Source of the DNA: Streptosporangium oxazolinicum | GTDB taxonomy: Bacteria > Actinomycetota > Actinomycetes > Streptosporangiales > Streptosporangiaceae | Assembly (NCBI RefSeq): GCF_039537505.1 | Contig: NZ_BAABAQ010000008.1 | Location: 310,001 to 374,000, forward strand | Reading direction: 5' to 3' | Length of the DNA stretch: 64,000 nucleotides | Shown: one piece after another, positions 7,335-15,756 of the stretch | Layout of the letters: every line of letters begins with the position of its first letter | Position numbering within the stretch: position 1 is the first letter of the stretch | Translations under genes and position numbers: made by a program | The notes under the pieces: generated by a model | The model's input: the letters and a program-made list of their open reading frames with translations, nothing else | Told to the model about the DNA's origin: nothing | Databases searched by the model: none

Positions 7335-9236
7335 ATGACAGCGGATTCACCGATGGACGCGCTGCCCGGCCCCTCCCCTTTCCCGCCCATCGCCGACTAC
7401 GGGTTCCTCTCCGACTGCGAGGTCACCGCCCTGGTCGCCCCGAGCGGGAACGTCGAGTGGCTCTGCCTGCCCCGGATGGACTCCCCCAGCGTCTTCGCCG
7501 CCATCCTCGACCGGAGCGCGGGGGGCTTCCGGCTCGGCCCCGCCGACCTGAGGGTGCCCGCCGCGCGCCGCTACCTGCCCGGCACCATGATCCTGGAGAC
7601 GAGCTGGGGCACCCCGACCGGCTGGATCATCGTGCGCGACCTGCTGCTCATGGGGCCCTGGCACCACGACGAGGAGCTCTCCCACACGCACAGGAGGGCG
7701 CCGACCGACTACGACGCCTCCCACGTGCTGCTCCGCACGGTGCGCTGCGTCAGCGGGGAGGTGCAGGTCACGCTCGACTGCGAGCCGATCTTCGACTACG
7801 GGCGCAGGCCCGCGCACTGGTCGTACACCGACAGGGGCTACTACCAGGGCGTCGCGACGGCGGAGGGGGAGAGCCTGGAGCTGCGGCTCACCACCGACAT
7901 GCGGCTGGGGTTCGAGGGAGGGCGCGCGACGGCGCGCACCCTCCTCAAGGAGGGCGACACGCGCTTCTGCGCGCTGTCGTGGACCCCGCACGAGCCGCCG
8001 TACACCTTCCAGGACGCCTACGAGCGGCTCGTGTGGACCGCCCACCACTGGCAGCACTGGCTCGCCAGGGGCGCCTTCCCCGACCATCCCTGGCGGAGGT
8101 ATCTGGAGCGCAGCGCCCTCACCCTCAAGGGCCTGACCTTCGCCCCCACCGGCGCCCTCATCGCGGCCGCGACCACCTCCCTGCCCGAGACCCCGGGCGG
8201 CGACCGCAACTGGGACTACCGCTACGCCTGGATCAGGGACTCGACCTTCGCCCTCTGGGGGCTGTACACGCTGGGCTTCGACTGGGAGGCCGACGACTTC
8301 TTCTGGTTCATCGCCGACGTGGCGGAGCGGGACGAGGAGCTCCAGGTCATGTACGGCATCGACGGCGAGCGCGAGCTGGACGAGTACGTCCTCGACCATC
8401 TCTCCGGGTACGAGGGCGCCAAGCCCGTCAGGGTCGGCAACGCCGCCTACCGGCACCGCCAGAACGACGTCTGGGGCGCCGTCCTCGACTCCTTCTACAT
8501 CCACACCCGGTCGCGGGATCGCCTGGACGAGCGGATCTGGCCCATCCTGAAGCGGCAGGTCGAATCCGCCATCAGGAACTGGCGGGAGCCCGACCGCGGC
8601 ATATGGGAGGTACGCGGCGAGCCCCGGCACTTCACCTCCTCGAAGGTCATGTGCTGGGTGGCGGCCGACAGGGGCGCCAGGCTCGCCCGGCTCAGGGACG
8701 AGCCGGAACTGGCCGCGCGCTGGCAGGCGGTCGCCGACGAGATCCACGCCGACGTGTGCGCCGAGGGGGTCAGCGAACGCGGGGTCTTCAGGCAGCACTA
8801 CGACACCGACGTCCTGGACGCGTCGCTCCTGCTCATCCCGCTGGTGCGCTTCCTGCCGCCCGGCGACCCCAGGGTCCGCGCCACCGTGCTGGCCATCGCC
8901 GACGAGCTGACCGCCGACGACCTGGTCCTGCGCTACGAGACGAAGAACACGGACGACGGCCTGGACGGGGAGGAGGGCACCTTCGCGATCTGCTCGTTCT
9001 GGCTCGTCTCGGCACTGACGGAGATCGGGGAGCACACCCGCGCCCGCAGGCTCTGCGAGAGGGTCCTCTCCTTCGCCAGCGCCCTCGGCCTCTACGCCGA
9101 GGAGATCGACCCGGTGACCGGGCGGCACCTCGGCAACTTCCCCCAGGCGTTCACCCACCTGGCGCTCATCAACGCGGTCATCCACATCATCCGCGCCGAG
9201 AGCGGGCAGTTCCCCCCGACCAGCTGGCCGTCATGA
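7335..9236 (+). CDS. Glycoside hydrolase family 15 protein (glucoamylase/trehalase type)
   Basis: The 633-residue enzyme has the N-terminal beta-sandwich typical of actinobacterial GH15 proteins, starting IADYGFLSDCEVTALV and VEWLCLPRMDSPSVFA. A C-terminal alpha/alpha-six barrel follows, with DRNWDYRYAWIRDSTF. Likely catalytic acids are Glu in DRGIWEVRG (about 424) and Glu in LYAEEIDPVTG (about 588), both matching family positions. GH15 members hydrolyse glucans or trehalose from the non-reducing end with inversion; several mycobacterial relatives are trehalases, so trehalose is a serious alternative substrate. No signal peptide, so cytoplasmic. ATG 7335 has a good AAGGAG. Confidence 0.88.
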   Translation: MTADSPMDALPGPSPFPPIADYGFLSDCEVTALVAPSGNVEWLCLPRMDSPSVFAAILDRSAGGFRLGPADLRVPAARRYLPGTMILETSWGTPTGWIIVRDLLLMGPWHHDEELSHTHRRAPTDYDASHVLLRTVRCVSGEVQVTLDCEPIFDYGRRPAHWSYTDRGYYQGVATAEGESLELRLTTDMRLGFEGGRATARTLLKEGDTRFCALSWTPHEPPYTFQDAYERLVWTAHHWQHWLARGAFPDHPWRRYLERSALTLKGLTFAPTGALIAAATTSLPETPGGDRNWDYRYAWIRDSTFALWGLYTLGFDWEADDFFWFIADVAERDEELQVMYGIDGERELDEYVLDHLSGYEGAKPVRVGNAAYRHRQNDVWGAVLDSFYIHTRSRDRLDERIWPILKRQVESAIRNWREPDRGIWEVRGEPRHFTSSKVMCWVAADRGARLARLRDEPELAARWQAVADEIHADVCAEGVSERGVFRQHYDTDVLDASLLLIPLVRFLPPGDPRVRATVLAIADELTADDLVLRYETKNTDDGLDGEEGTFAICSFWLVSALTEIGEHTRARRLCERVLSFASALGLYAEEIDPVTGRHLGNFPQAFTHLALINAVIHIIRAESGQFPPTSWPS

Positions 9237-9296
9237 CCCCGTACCTCCCCGGTGTCCCACCGCGCGCTGCGGTGCGGAACCACCCGGGCGCCTGGC

Positions 9297-9302
9297 TAGG
9301 CT
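9297..9302 (+). promoter_or_regulatory. -10 box TAGGCT for a leaderless gene
   Basis: TAGGCT ends 7 nt before ATG 9310, the classic actinobacterial spacing at which transcription starts on the A of the ATG. Confidence 0.5.
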
Positions 9303-9309
9303 CTCGGGT

Positions 9310-9402
9310 ATGAACCGTCGGGTGATTGCCATAGTGGTGCTCGTCGGCCTGCTCGCGACGAGTGGTCTGTCCGTGGTGCTGGCCTGGGGACTGAGCGGCT
9401 GA
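9310..9402 (+). CDS. 30-residue single-helix membrane peptide, leaderless
   Basis: The frame encodes two arginines after Met-Asn, then one hydrophobic helix (residues about 5-27) ending LAWGLSG. It has no Shine-Dalgarno site, but the TAGGCT box 7 nt upstream predicts a leaderless mRNA starting exactly at the ATG. The positive-inside charge (NRRV) fits a small inner-membrane protein. Nothing can be said about function. The 250 nt that follow contain no supported gene. Confidence 0.5.
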   Translation: MNRRVIAIVVLVGLLATSGLSVVLAWGLSG

Positions 9403-9652
9403 CCGCCGCTTCCCAGGTCGGCCAGGGAACTCGGCGGCCGGACGCCGCCTCGTGACGCCGGCCCGGGGGCTGGATCCGGCGGAGTGCGCCGGAACCCGGG
9501 AGCGTGTCCTGGCCAGGTGAGGTGCCGTCCCACGCGGGCGTTCCGGGCCGTGTGGGTGGCGGCCCGCGAGGCCGCCGGAGCGGCGCGCGGGTGCCGAGGG
9601 CCGAGCCGTCGCGTGCGCCCCCCGACGCCGCGACCGCTCCCCCGGAGGATCG

Positions 9653-9928
9653 CTAGGCGACCACCATCGAGTTCTGGCCCGCGGGCTGCGCGCTCTGCTG
9701 CTGGGGGTGGGGGTGGTGGTGGGTGGGCTGCCGGTGCACGATGGGCTGCTCCACGGGCTGGGGCTGCTGCTGCGAGTGGGCGGCCTGCTCGGCGGGGGCC
9801 TGCTCGGCAGGGCAGGTGCAGTAGCCGTTGGCCAGGATCAGGCGTCCTCGCTGCGCCGTGTAGGTGCGGGAGTCGGTGGCGAGGAGAACACCCGTGCATT
9901 TATGGCAGACGACGGACTGGTGATCCAT
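9653..9928 (-). CDS. Small Cys/His/Gln-rich protein
   Basis: The 91-residue protein has a compact N-terminal part with CHKC (residues 8-11) and CTC (37-39), which could form a four-ligand metal site. A low-complexity tail rich in Gln, Pro and His follows, including HHHPHP. No family is recognised. The start at 9928 has a purine-rich GGAAGGAAG upstream. The layout suggests a zinc-binding or redox mini-protein with a disordered metal-rich tail, but this is inference. Confidence 0.65.
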   Translation of the reverse strand: MDHQSVVCHKCTGVLLATDSRTYTAQRGRLILANGYCTCPAEQAPAEQAAHSQQQPQPVEQPIVHRQPTHHHPHPQQQSAQPAGQNSMVVA

Positions 9929-10083
9929 GGGCCGGCTTCCTTCCGTGAGGGTAGCCGTCGAACGTCTCTCGGTCCGGCCGGCTGGCTGCTCTTGCCCCGA
10001 TCGGAAGACGTGAATCTCCCTAACGGGGTTTCTATCTTACTTCGTGGCACTGAGTGATCTTTGAGCCGCACCGGGTGACAGAT

Positions 10084-10125
10084 GTGAACCCTGGTGGTGC
10101 TGCTTCACAACGGTCTCATGTGAAG
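10084..10125. promoter_or_regulatory. Clustered TGTGAA/TTCACA inverted motifs
   Basis: TGTGAA at 10084, TTCACA at 10104 and TGTGAAG at 10119; the last two form a 7-bp inverted repeat (CTTCACA, 9 nt, TGTGAAG). They lie in the 293-bp gap between the PAP2 gene and the Cys/His-rich gene, both on the minus strand. Candidate operator for the latter, or a weak terminator. Confidence 0.35.
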
Positions 10126-10221
10126 CGACCCGGCGGGTGGGGAATGTCCCTCTCTCACCCCCGCCGATCACCCCTCCAACGATCTCCGCGACCCCTGGAT
10201 CCCCGATGCGGACGGGGGTCA

Positions 10222-10917
10222 CTACGTGCTCAGGACTTTTTTCTTTTTCTCCGCCACCACCGGCCGGAACAGCAGCGCGTTGGCGGCCACCGCGATGCAG
10301 ACCAGGCCGAGCAGGAAGCCCCAGCTCACGTCGCTCAGGTGGTGCATGCCGCGATACATGCGCGAGAAGGCGATGCCCACGGGGATACCCAGGCCGATCA
10401 CCCACCACAGCACGTTCAGGATCTTGAAGCGGTGGGTGTGGATGGTCAGCACCAGGGCGACGCCGCAGTAGAAGGCGACCGCGGCGCTGGTGTGCCCCGA
10501 GGGGAAGCTGGAGGTGGGCGGGGCGGGGTCGAGGTGCTCGACGGCGGGCCTCTTGCGTTCGGCGAAGACGGTCGCCAGCAGGAAGATCGCCGACTGGGAG
10601 AAGACCGCCAGGGCGAGGAAGATCGACTCGTTCCAGCGTTTGAAGGCCAGCCGGAAGCCGATGACCAGCAGTGCGGTGGCAGTGATGATCACCGGGGTGT
10701 CGGACAGACTCGATATCACGTCGGTGATCGAGCTCCAGTAGGCCGTACGGTCTCCGGCCAGTTGCGCGTTGACCCCCTCGTCGTTCGCGATGAGGGTCGT
10801 CGTCTGCAGGACCTTGGTGATGAGGAGCCCGACGCCGATCGTCAGCACGGCCATGATGGCCAGTGGCGCCAGGATGAGGCGCGACACGCCCTTGAAATCC
10901 ACCGACATTTTCGACAT
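10222..10917 (-). CDS. PAP2-family membrane phosphatase
   Basis: The 231-residue protein has about six membrane segments and the three PAP2 phosphatase motifs: KRPAVEHLDPAPP, then FPSGHTSAA (catalytic His), then SRMYRGMHHLSDV (nucleophile His and its Asp). Bacterial members dephosphorylate undecaprenyl-pyrophosphate or phosphatidic acid on the outer membrane face. The C-terminus carries a run of five lysines (EKKKKK). It lies 10 nt downstream of a second PAP2 gene, so the two form an operon of paralogues. Confidence 0.87.
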   Translation of the reverse strand: MSKMSVDFKGVSRLILAPLAIMAVLTIGVGLLITKVLQTTTLIANDEGVNAQLAGDRTAYWSSITDVISSLSDTPVIITATALLVIGFRLAFKRWNESIFLALAVFSQSAIFLLATVFAERKRPAVEHLDPAPPTSSFPSGHTSAAVAFYCGVALVLTIHTHRFKILNVLWWVIGLGIPVGIAFSRMYRGMHHLSDVSWGFLLGLVCIAVAANALLFRPVVAEKKKKVLST

Positions 10918-10927
10918 GGCGCGCCAG

Positions 10928-11710
10928 CTACCCCGAATGGCTCCCTCGGAACGCCTCGGGTTCGACGCCTTCCACGTGAGGTTCGGCGGGCTCGCGGCCC
11001 TCTCCGCGGCGCCAGGTCTCGAAGCCCACGGCCGCCGCCACCACGACCACCACGCCCAGCGCGACCCCCGCGATCACGTCACTGGTCCAGTGGACGCCGA
11101 GTGCCACCCGGCTGTACGCGACGAACACCATGATGGCCGCCGCGACGACCCAGACGACGATCCGCGAGGTCATGCTCCGCAGGAAGGGCAGCAGGATGAG
11201 CACGAGGATGCACGCGCCCAGCGCGGCTCCCATCGCGTGCCCGGAGGGGAAGGAGGCGCCGGGCGCCGAGGCCACGGGGTCCGGCAGGTCGGGCCTGGCC
11301 CGGTCCACGATTCCCTTGAGGGCGAGGTTCAGCAGGCCGCCGAAGGTGATCGTGGCGACCGCCCAGACGGCGAGGCGTGGCGCGCCCCGGCGCCAGAGCC
11401 AGAAGGCGGTCAGCACCACCAGCACACGCCACGTCCAGGGACCGAAAACCTCGGTCGCCACGTTGAGGAAGGCGATGTAGCCGGGGTTCTCCAGCGCGTG
11501 GGCGTGCAGGCTCAGGGCGATGCCCTCGTCGAGATTCGTGAGAGAGGGGGAGGAGGTCTTCACGAGCACGAGCAGGATCACGAACGGCACCGTGAAGATC
11601 GCCACTGCCACCAGCGCCATCGTCAAGCGCACACTCAACCGCAGGTCAGCGGCGTGATCGTCGGAGTTTCCGTGAGGCGGGGACTTACCCTCGACAAATC
11701 TGACCATCAT
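10928..11710 (-). CDS. PAP2-family membrane phosphatase (paralogue)
   Basis: The 260-residue protein is the promoter-proximal member of the PAP2 pair. Motif 1 is DRARPDLPDPV, motif 2 SFPSGHAMGAALG, motif 3 SRVALGVHWTSDVIAG; all catalytic residues are present. Six membrane helices flank these, and the C-terminus is an acidic, disordered tail. The start has two Met codons in a row (11710 and 11707). As with its partner, undecaprenyl-pyrophosphate phosphatase or lipid phosphatase is the likely activity. Confidence 0.87.
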   Translation of the reverse strand: MMVRFVEGKSPPHGNSDDHAADLRLSVRLTMALVAVAIFTVPFVILLVLVKTSSPSLTNLDEGIALSLHAHALENPGYIAFLNVATEVFGPWTWRVLVVLTAFWLWRRGAPRLAVWAVATITFGGLLNLALKGIVDRARPDLPDPVASAPGASFPSGHAMGAALGACILVLILLPFLRSMTSRIVVWVVAAAIMVFVAYSRVALGVHWTSDVIAGVALGVVVVVAAAVGFETWRRGEGREPAEPHVEGVEPEAFRGSHSG

Positions 11711-11792
11711 TCATGGCTACCCGATCCCTCGTGAATATTCCCCGCGCGGCAGGTGGGAGATCGGGCCGGAGGGGGTCCCGGACCGCTGAAAT

Positions 11793-11910
11793 CCAATCAT
11801 GTGACGGGGTCTTCGCGGGACCCGCCGGGGTCGCGTGACGGGCTCCTCAGACCACGTGGCGGGCTCCTTGGGGCGTGTGGCCGTGGGTTCGCGCCGGGGT
11901 TCTCGGGCCG
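11793..11910. repeat. Degenerate tandem repeats 3' of a hypothetical gene
   Basis: Units built on TGACGGGxTCCTC / TGGCGGGCTCCTTG recur several times just downstream of the minus-strand stop at 11923. Copy boundaries are imprecise. Confidence 0.5.
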
Positions 11911-11922
11911 CGCGCCGGTCCC

Positions 11923-12309
11923 TCAGGCCGCGCGGCGGCGGGGTTCGCGGCGGGTCGTCCAGCGCAGGACGTCGCAGTGCCGCCGTTCGGCCTCGGCGAG
12001 CGCCGCGTCGTCCGTGTAGGCGTCGAGGACGGCCCGCAGCCACGGCATCTGCTCGGTGACGTCGTCCCACGCCTGGGAGGGGTCGTCGAGGCCCAGCTCG
12101 ATCAGCGCGTCCAGGTGCGCGGCGTAGGCCGTCCACCACTGGCGGCTCAGCTCGGCCAGGAACCCGCCCAGTCCGTCGAACTCCCGCTGGATCTCCTCTT
12201 CCCACCAGGCGGGGACGGTGACGTCACCGGTGTCGGCGAGGTCACGGAGCACGAGGTTCGCCAGGGTGCGCCGTCGTCGGGCGACGGCCGAACGTGACAG
12301 GATGTTCAT
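11923..12309 (-). CDS. Hypothetical protein
   Basis: The 128-residue protein begins with a basic stretch (AVARRRRTL) and is otherwise helical and acidic, with tryptophan-rich motifs (VPAWWEEEIQ, RQWWTAYAAH, EQMPWLRAVL). It ends in an Arg-rich tail (TTRREPRRRAA). No family is recognised and no membrane segment is visible. ATG 12309 is chosen because the longer frame runs into low-quality sequence. It is divergent to the GAF gene. Confidence 0.6.
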   Translation of the reverse strand: MNILSRSAVARRRRTLANLVLRDLADTGDVTVPAWWEEEIQREFDGLGGFLAELSRQWWTAYAAHLDALIELGLDDPSQAWDDVTEQMPWLRAVLDAYTDDAALAEAERRHCDVLRWTTRREPRRRAA

Positions 12310-12426
12310 ACGCCTACCCTGCCGATCCTTGTTTGCCGAGCGCTTAACGATGTATTGACGGTGATGTGCGGCCCCTGCGATCCGGCCAAGGCGGGGAACC
12401 GCTTGGCCGGAGTCATCGGGCAGCAC

Positions 12427-12432
12427 TAGGCT
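12427..12432 (+). promoter_or_regulatory. -10 box TAGGCT upstream of the GAF gene
   Basis: The TAnnnT box would place transcription start near 12440, leaving a leader of about 56 nt that ends in GGAGGAAG before ATG 12496. Confidence 0.4.
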
Positions 12433-12495
12433 CTGATCCGCAGATCATTCCGCCCTGTGTCCGCGGAGCTACCTCGACGTGGAGGAAGCCCGCCC

Positions 12496-12966
12496 ATGAC
12501 CCAGGTCCTTGAATTCTCTCAGCTCGTCGACCGTACCCTGAGCGCCCTCGCCGACGTTCTCGGCTCCGACGGGGCGGCTCTCATGCTGATAGACGACCAC
12601 GACCGCTTGCGCGCGATCGGAGGGTCCGACGACCGGGGCCGGCAGCTGGAGCTGATCCAGGAGCAGATCGGCGCCGGGCCGGCCATCGAGACCCTGAACC
12701 GCGGCGAGGACGTCGTGGTCGACGACCTGCGGGCGGCCAGACCCCTCGGCTTCCCCGGCGTGGCCGCGCGGGTCTCGGAGGTCCGGGCGGTGCTCTCCGT
12801 GCCCCTACGGGCGGAGGAAAGGCTGATCGGCACCCTGAATTTCTACGACCGGACAAGTCATGAATGGCAGCCCGCGAAAGTCCGGACGGGAGAACGTCTC
12901 GGTGAGCTTATGGTGATGGTCCTCCAGACCATGGCTCATAGATCCCCTTGTTCAGGGAAGTCGTAG
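12496..12966 (+). CDS. GAF-domain protein
   Basis: The 156-residue protein is a single GAF fold: ALMLIDDHDRLRAIGGSD, the linker RQLELIQEQIGAGPAIETL, and the closing strand VLSVPLRAEERLIGTLNFYD. GAF domains bind small ligands or haem; here there is no output domain. ATG 12496 follows GGAGGAAG; an upstream GTG at 12457 lacks a ribosome site. It lies 45 nt before a GAF-ANTAR gene of similar fold, so the pair may have arisen by duplication, with ANTAR lost or never present in this copy. Confidence 0.83.
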   Translation: MTQVLEFSQLVDRTLSALADVLGSDGAALMLIDDHDRLRAIGGSDDRGRQLELIQEQIGAGPAIETLNRGEDVVVDDLRAARPLGFPGVAARVSEVRAVLSVPLRAEERLIGTLNFYDRTSHEWQPAKVRTGERLGELMVMVLQTMAHRSPCSGKS

Positions 12967-13011
12967 TGTGCACGTCAAGTAACCAGGTCGACGCTGAAAG
13001 GCGCTCCACAT

Positions 13012-13719
13012 ATGACTCACATTGATCCGGAAGCGCTGGTCGCGAGCCTGAGAAGGCTCCAGACGACCTCGTCCACCACAGGCATAGTCCATCAGTTGGA
13101 GCGTGCCGTGGATGTGGTGAACTCGCTCTTCGGATATGCGGGTGCGGGTCTGATGTTCGCGGAAGAAGGTAAAGATCTCCGCTATTTGGTTGCCACCGAT
13201 GAACGGGGACGCAGTCTTGAGGGCGCGCAACTCCATCTCGGTCAGGGACCGTGCGTTTCCGCGTACGAGGAGAATTCCGCGGTGACGTCAAGCGATGTGC
13301 GTGTCGACCCGCGCTGGCCGAAGCTCGCCGATCGGCTCCACCCGGAGGTGCGGGCGGTGGCCGGCGTGCCGGTGCGGCTTGGAGACGAGCCGGTGGGCAC
13401 GCTGAACGTCTACCAGGCCCGGTTTTACGAGTGGGACGAGTCGGACGTCCAAGCGCTTTACGGCTACGCGGACGTGATCGAGCAGCTGCTCACCGTGGCG
13501 ATGGCCGCCGAGGAGAAGAGCGCCCTGGCCGACCAGCTCCAGTACGCCCTCGACTACCGCGTGGTCATCGAGCGGGCGATCGGTTACCTGATGGGAAAGC
13601 ACGACCTGACCGCCACCCAGGCTTTCACCGGTCTGCGCAAGCAGGCCCGTGACACCCGCCGCCGCGTCGCCGACCTGGCCGCCGAGGTGCTCGGTGAGGG
13701 GGCGGGCGAAATACGGTGA
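13012..13719 (+). CDS. GAF-ANTAR antiterminator-type regulator
   Basis: The 235-residue protein has an N-terminal GAF domain (about 15-165, with LGQGPCVSAYEEN and AGVPVRLGDEPVGTLNVYQ) and a C-terminal ANTAR domain (about 175-230). The ANTAR core is VVIERAIGYLMGKHDLTATQA followed by a third helix. ANTAR binds paired hexaloop hairpins in nascent RNA to suppress termination. No such paired hexaloops were identified upstream. Its stop overlaps the STAS gene start in GTGA, so the two are translationally coupled. Confidence 0.88.
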   Translation: MTHIDPEALVASLRRLQTTSSTTGIVHQLERAVDVVNSLFGYAGAGLMFAEEGKDLRYLVATDERGRSLEGAQLHLGQGPCVSAYEENSAVTSSDVRVDPRWPKLADRLHPEVRAVAGVPVRLGDEPVGTLNVYQARFYEWDESDVQALYGYADVIEQLLTVAMAAEEKSALADQLQYALDYRVVIERAIGYLMGKHDLTATQAFTGLRKQARDTRRRVADLAAEVLGEGAGEIR

Positions 13720-14060
13720 TTCTGCTCACGTCGCCGGAGCCCTCCGAGAACAGGGACGAGATCACCGTTTACGGTGATCTCGACGCCGTTAGGGGCGTCG
13801 AGTTGCGGCATGTCCTCGGCGCGCTCACCACGGCGACGGCGGAGCTCGACCTGGCTCACGTGGGCTTCATCGACTGCGCGGGCGCGCGGACCCTGCTCCG
13901 GGCCGACGAGCACCTGCGCGGCCTGGGCCGCGAAATGATCATTTTGCGGCCGTCGGACCCGGTGCTCCGGTTGCTGCGGCTGCTGGGATTCGATCGATAC
14001 CTCCTGATCAGGCATCCCGGAGACGCGGTCGGCGCGAGTCGCACCCCGTCGGGGCACTAA
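13716..14060 (+). CDS. STAS-domain anti-anti-sigma-like protein
   Basis: The 114-residue protein has the STAS layout: a first strand EITVYGDLDA, a central strand and loop LDLAHVGFIDCAGARTLLRA, and a final helix. The residue usually phosphorylated sits in the IDCAG turn, where DSSG is typical; here Cys replaces the Ser next to Asp, so classic SpoIIAA-type phosphorylation may be lost. GTG 13716 is set by overlap with the upstream stop. Residues 15-29 are encoded by two adjoining perfect DNA hairpins. An RsbW-type kinase is encoded at 44304, but a functional link is only conjecture. Confidence 0.8.
   Translation: MILLTSPEPSENRDEITVYGDLDAVRGVELRHVLGALTTATAELDLAHVGFIDCAGARTLLRADEHLRGLGREMIILRPSDPVLRLLRLLGFDRYLLIRHPGDAVGASRTPSGH
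13758..13802 (+). other. Two adjoining perfect hairpins inside the STAS coding sequence
   Basis: Hairpin 1 (13758-13781): an 11-bp stem GAGATCACCGT/ACGGTGATCTC with a 2-nt spacer. Hairpin 2 (13779-13802): a 9-bp stem CTCGACGCC/GGCGTCGAG with a 6-nt loop. They share the bases CTC and start 42 nt after the GTG start. Confidence 0.85.
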
Positions 14061-14071
14061 CCTGATCGGTG

Positions 14072-15181
<1,110 letters not shown>

Positions 15182-15222
15182 CCCGGTTCGTACCGCGTCC
15201 GGGTCGCGGCCCGGCCCGGCCA

Positions 15223-15320
15223 TTCGATCCGGTCCGGCCGCCGCTCGATCCGGTTGTGACGCGATCCGGCCGCCGCTCGATCCGGCCGCAGTCGCTTGAT
15301 CCGGTCATGGTGCGATCCGA
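15223..15320. repeat. Degenerate CGATCCGG-based tandem repeats 3' of pyrD
   Basis: CGATCCGG or TTGATCCGG recurs at least six times with 14-19 bp spacing, starting about 40 nt after the pyrD stop. Non-coding by appearance. Confidence 0.6.
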
Positions 15321-15393
15321 GGTGTCGCGGTCCCGGCCCTTTGCGGCAGGGCCTGATTCGTCACCCTCAGCGGGCCGTAAGGCGGCCGACGTT

Positions 15394-15410
15394 ATACCCT
15401 GGGTGGGTAA
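15394..15410. promoter_or_regulatory. CsoR-type copper operator
   Basis: ATACCC-TGGGT-GGGTA: TACCC (15395-15399) and GGGTA (15405-15409) form an inverted repeat around a G-rich 5-nt centre. It lies 22 nt before the copper chaperone gene and matches the general form of actinobacterial CsoR sites, where copper relieves repression. Confidence 0.55.
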
Positions 15411-15431
15411 CCTCAGGACACTGGAGGCACG

Positions 15432-15635
15432 ATGAGCACGACCACATACACCGTCACCGGCATGACCTGCGGCCACTGCGTGAGCTCGGTCAAGGAGGAG
15501 GTCGGCGAGGTCCCGGGTGTCACCGATGTCGACGTCGACCTTGAGACCGGCAGGGTCGACGTCTCCGGTGACTCCTTCGACGACACGGCCGTCCGCGCCG
15601 CCGTCAAGGAGGCGGGGTACGAGGTCTCCGCCTGA
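15432..15635 (+). CDS. copZ: CopZ-like copper chaperone (HMA domain)
   Basis: The 67-residue protein is one ferredoxin-like heavy-metal-associated domain with the Cu(I) site GMTCGHC (residues 10-16). It closes with AVKEAGYEVS, the usual final strand. It carries Cu(I) in the cytoplasm to a P-type ATPase; no ATPase gene lies next to it here. GGAGG precedes the ATG. The CsoR-like operator upstream predicts copper induction. The stop codon is the first triplet of a 13-bp tandem repeat array. Confidence 0.9.
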   Translation: MSTTTYTVTGMTCGHCVSSVKEEVGEVPGVTDVDVDLETGRVDVSGDSFDDTAVRAAVKEAGYEVSA

Positions 15636-15697
15636 TCGGACGACCTGGTCGAACGACCTGGTCGGACGTCCGATCGGACGACCCGATCGGACGATCG
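15633..15697. repeat. Five 13-bp tandem repeats starting at the copZ stop codon
   Basis: Units TGATCGGACGACC, TGGTCGAACGACC, TGGTCGGACGTCC, GATCGGACGACCC and GATCGGACGATCG follow without gaps. The first three bases of unit 1 are the copZ stop. Confidence 0.8.
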
Positions 15698-15756
15698 CGC
15701 CGGACCCCGCCTCGTTCTCCACCCCACCGGCGGGGATCGTCAAGGGCGGGAGACCG

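Noticed and set aside
7347..9185. Long antisense frame opposite the GH15 gene
   Set aside because: Valine/glycine-rich shadow without family resemblance.
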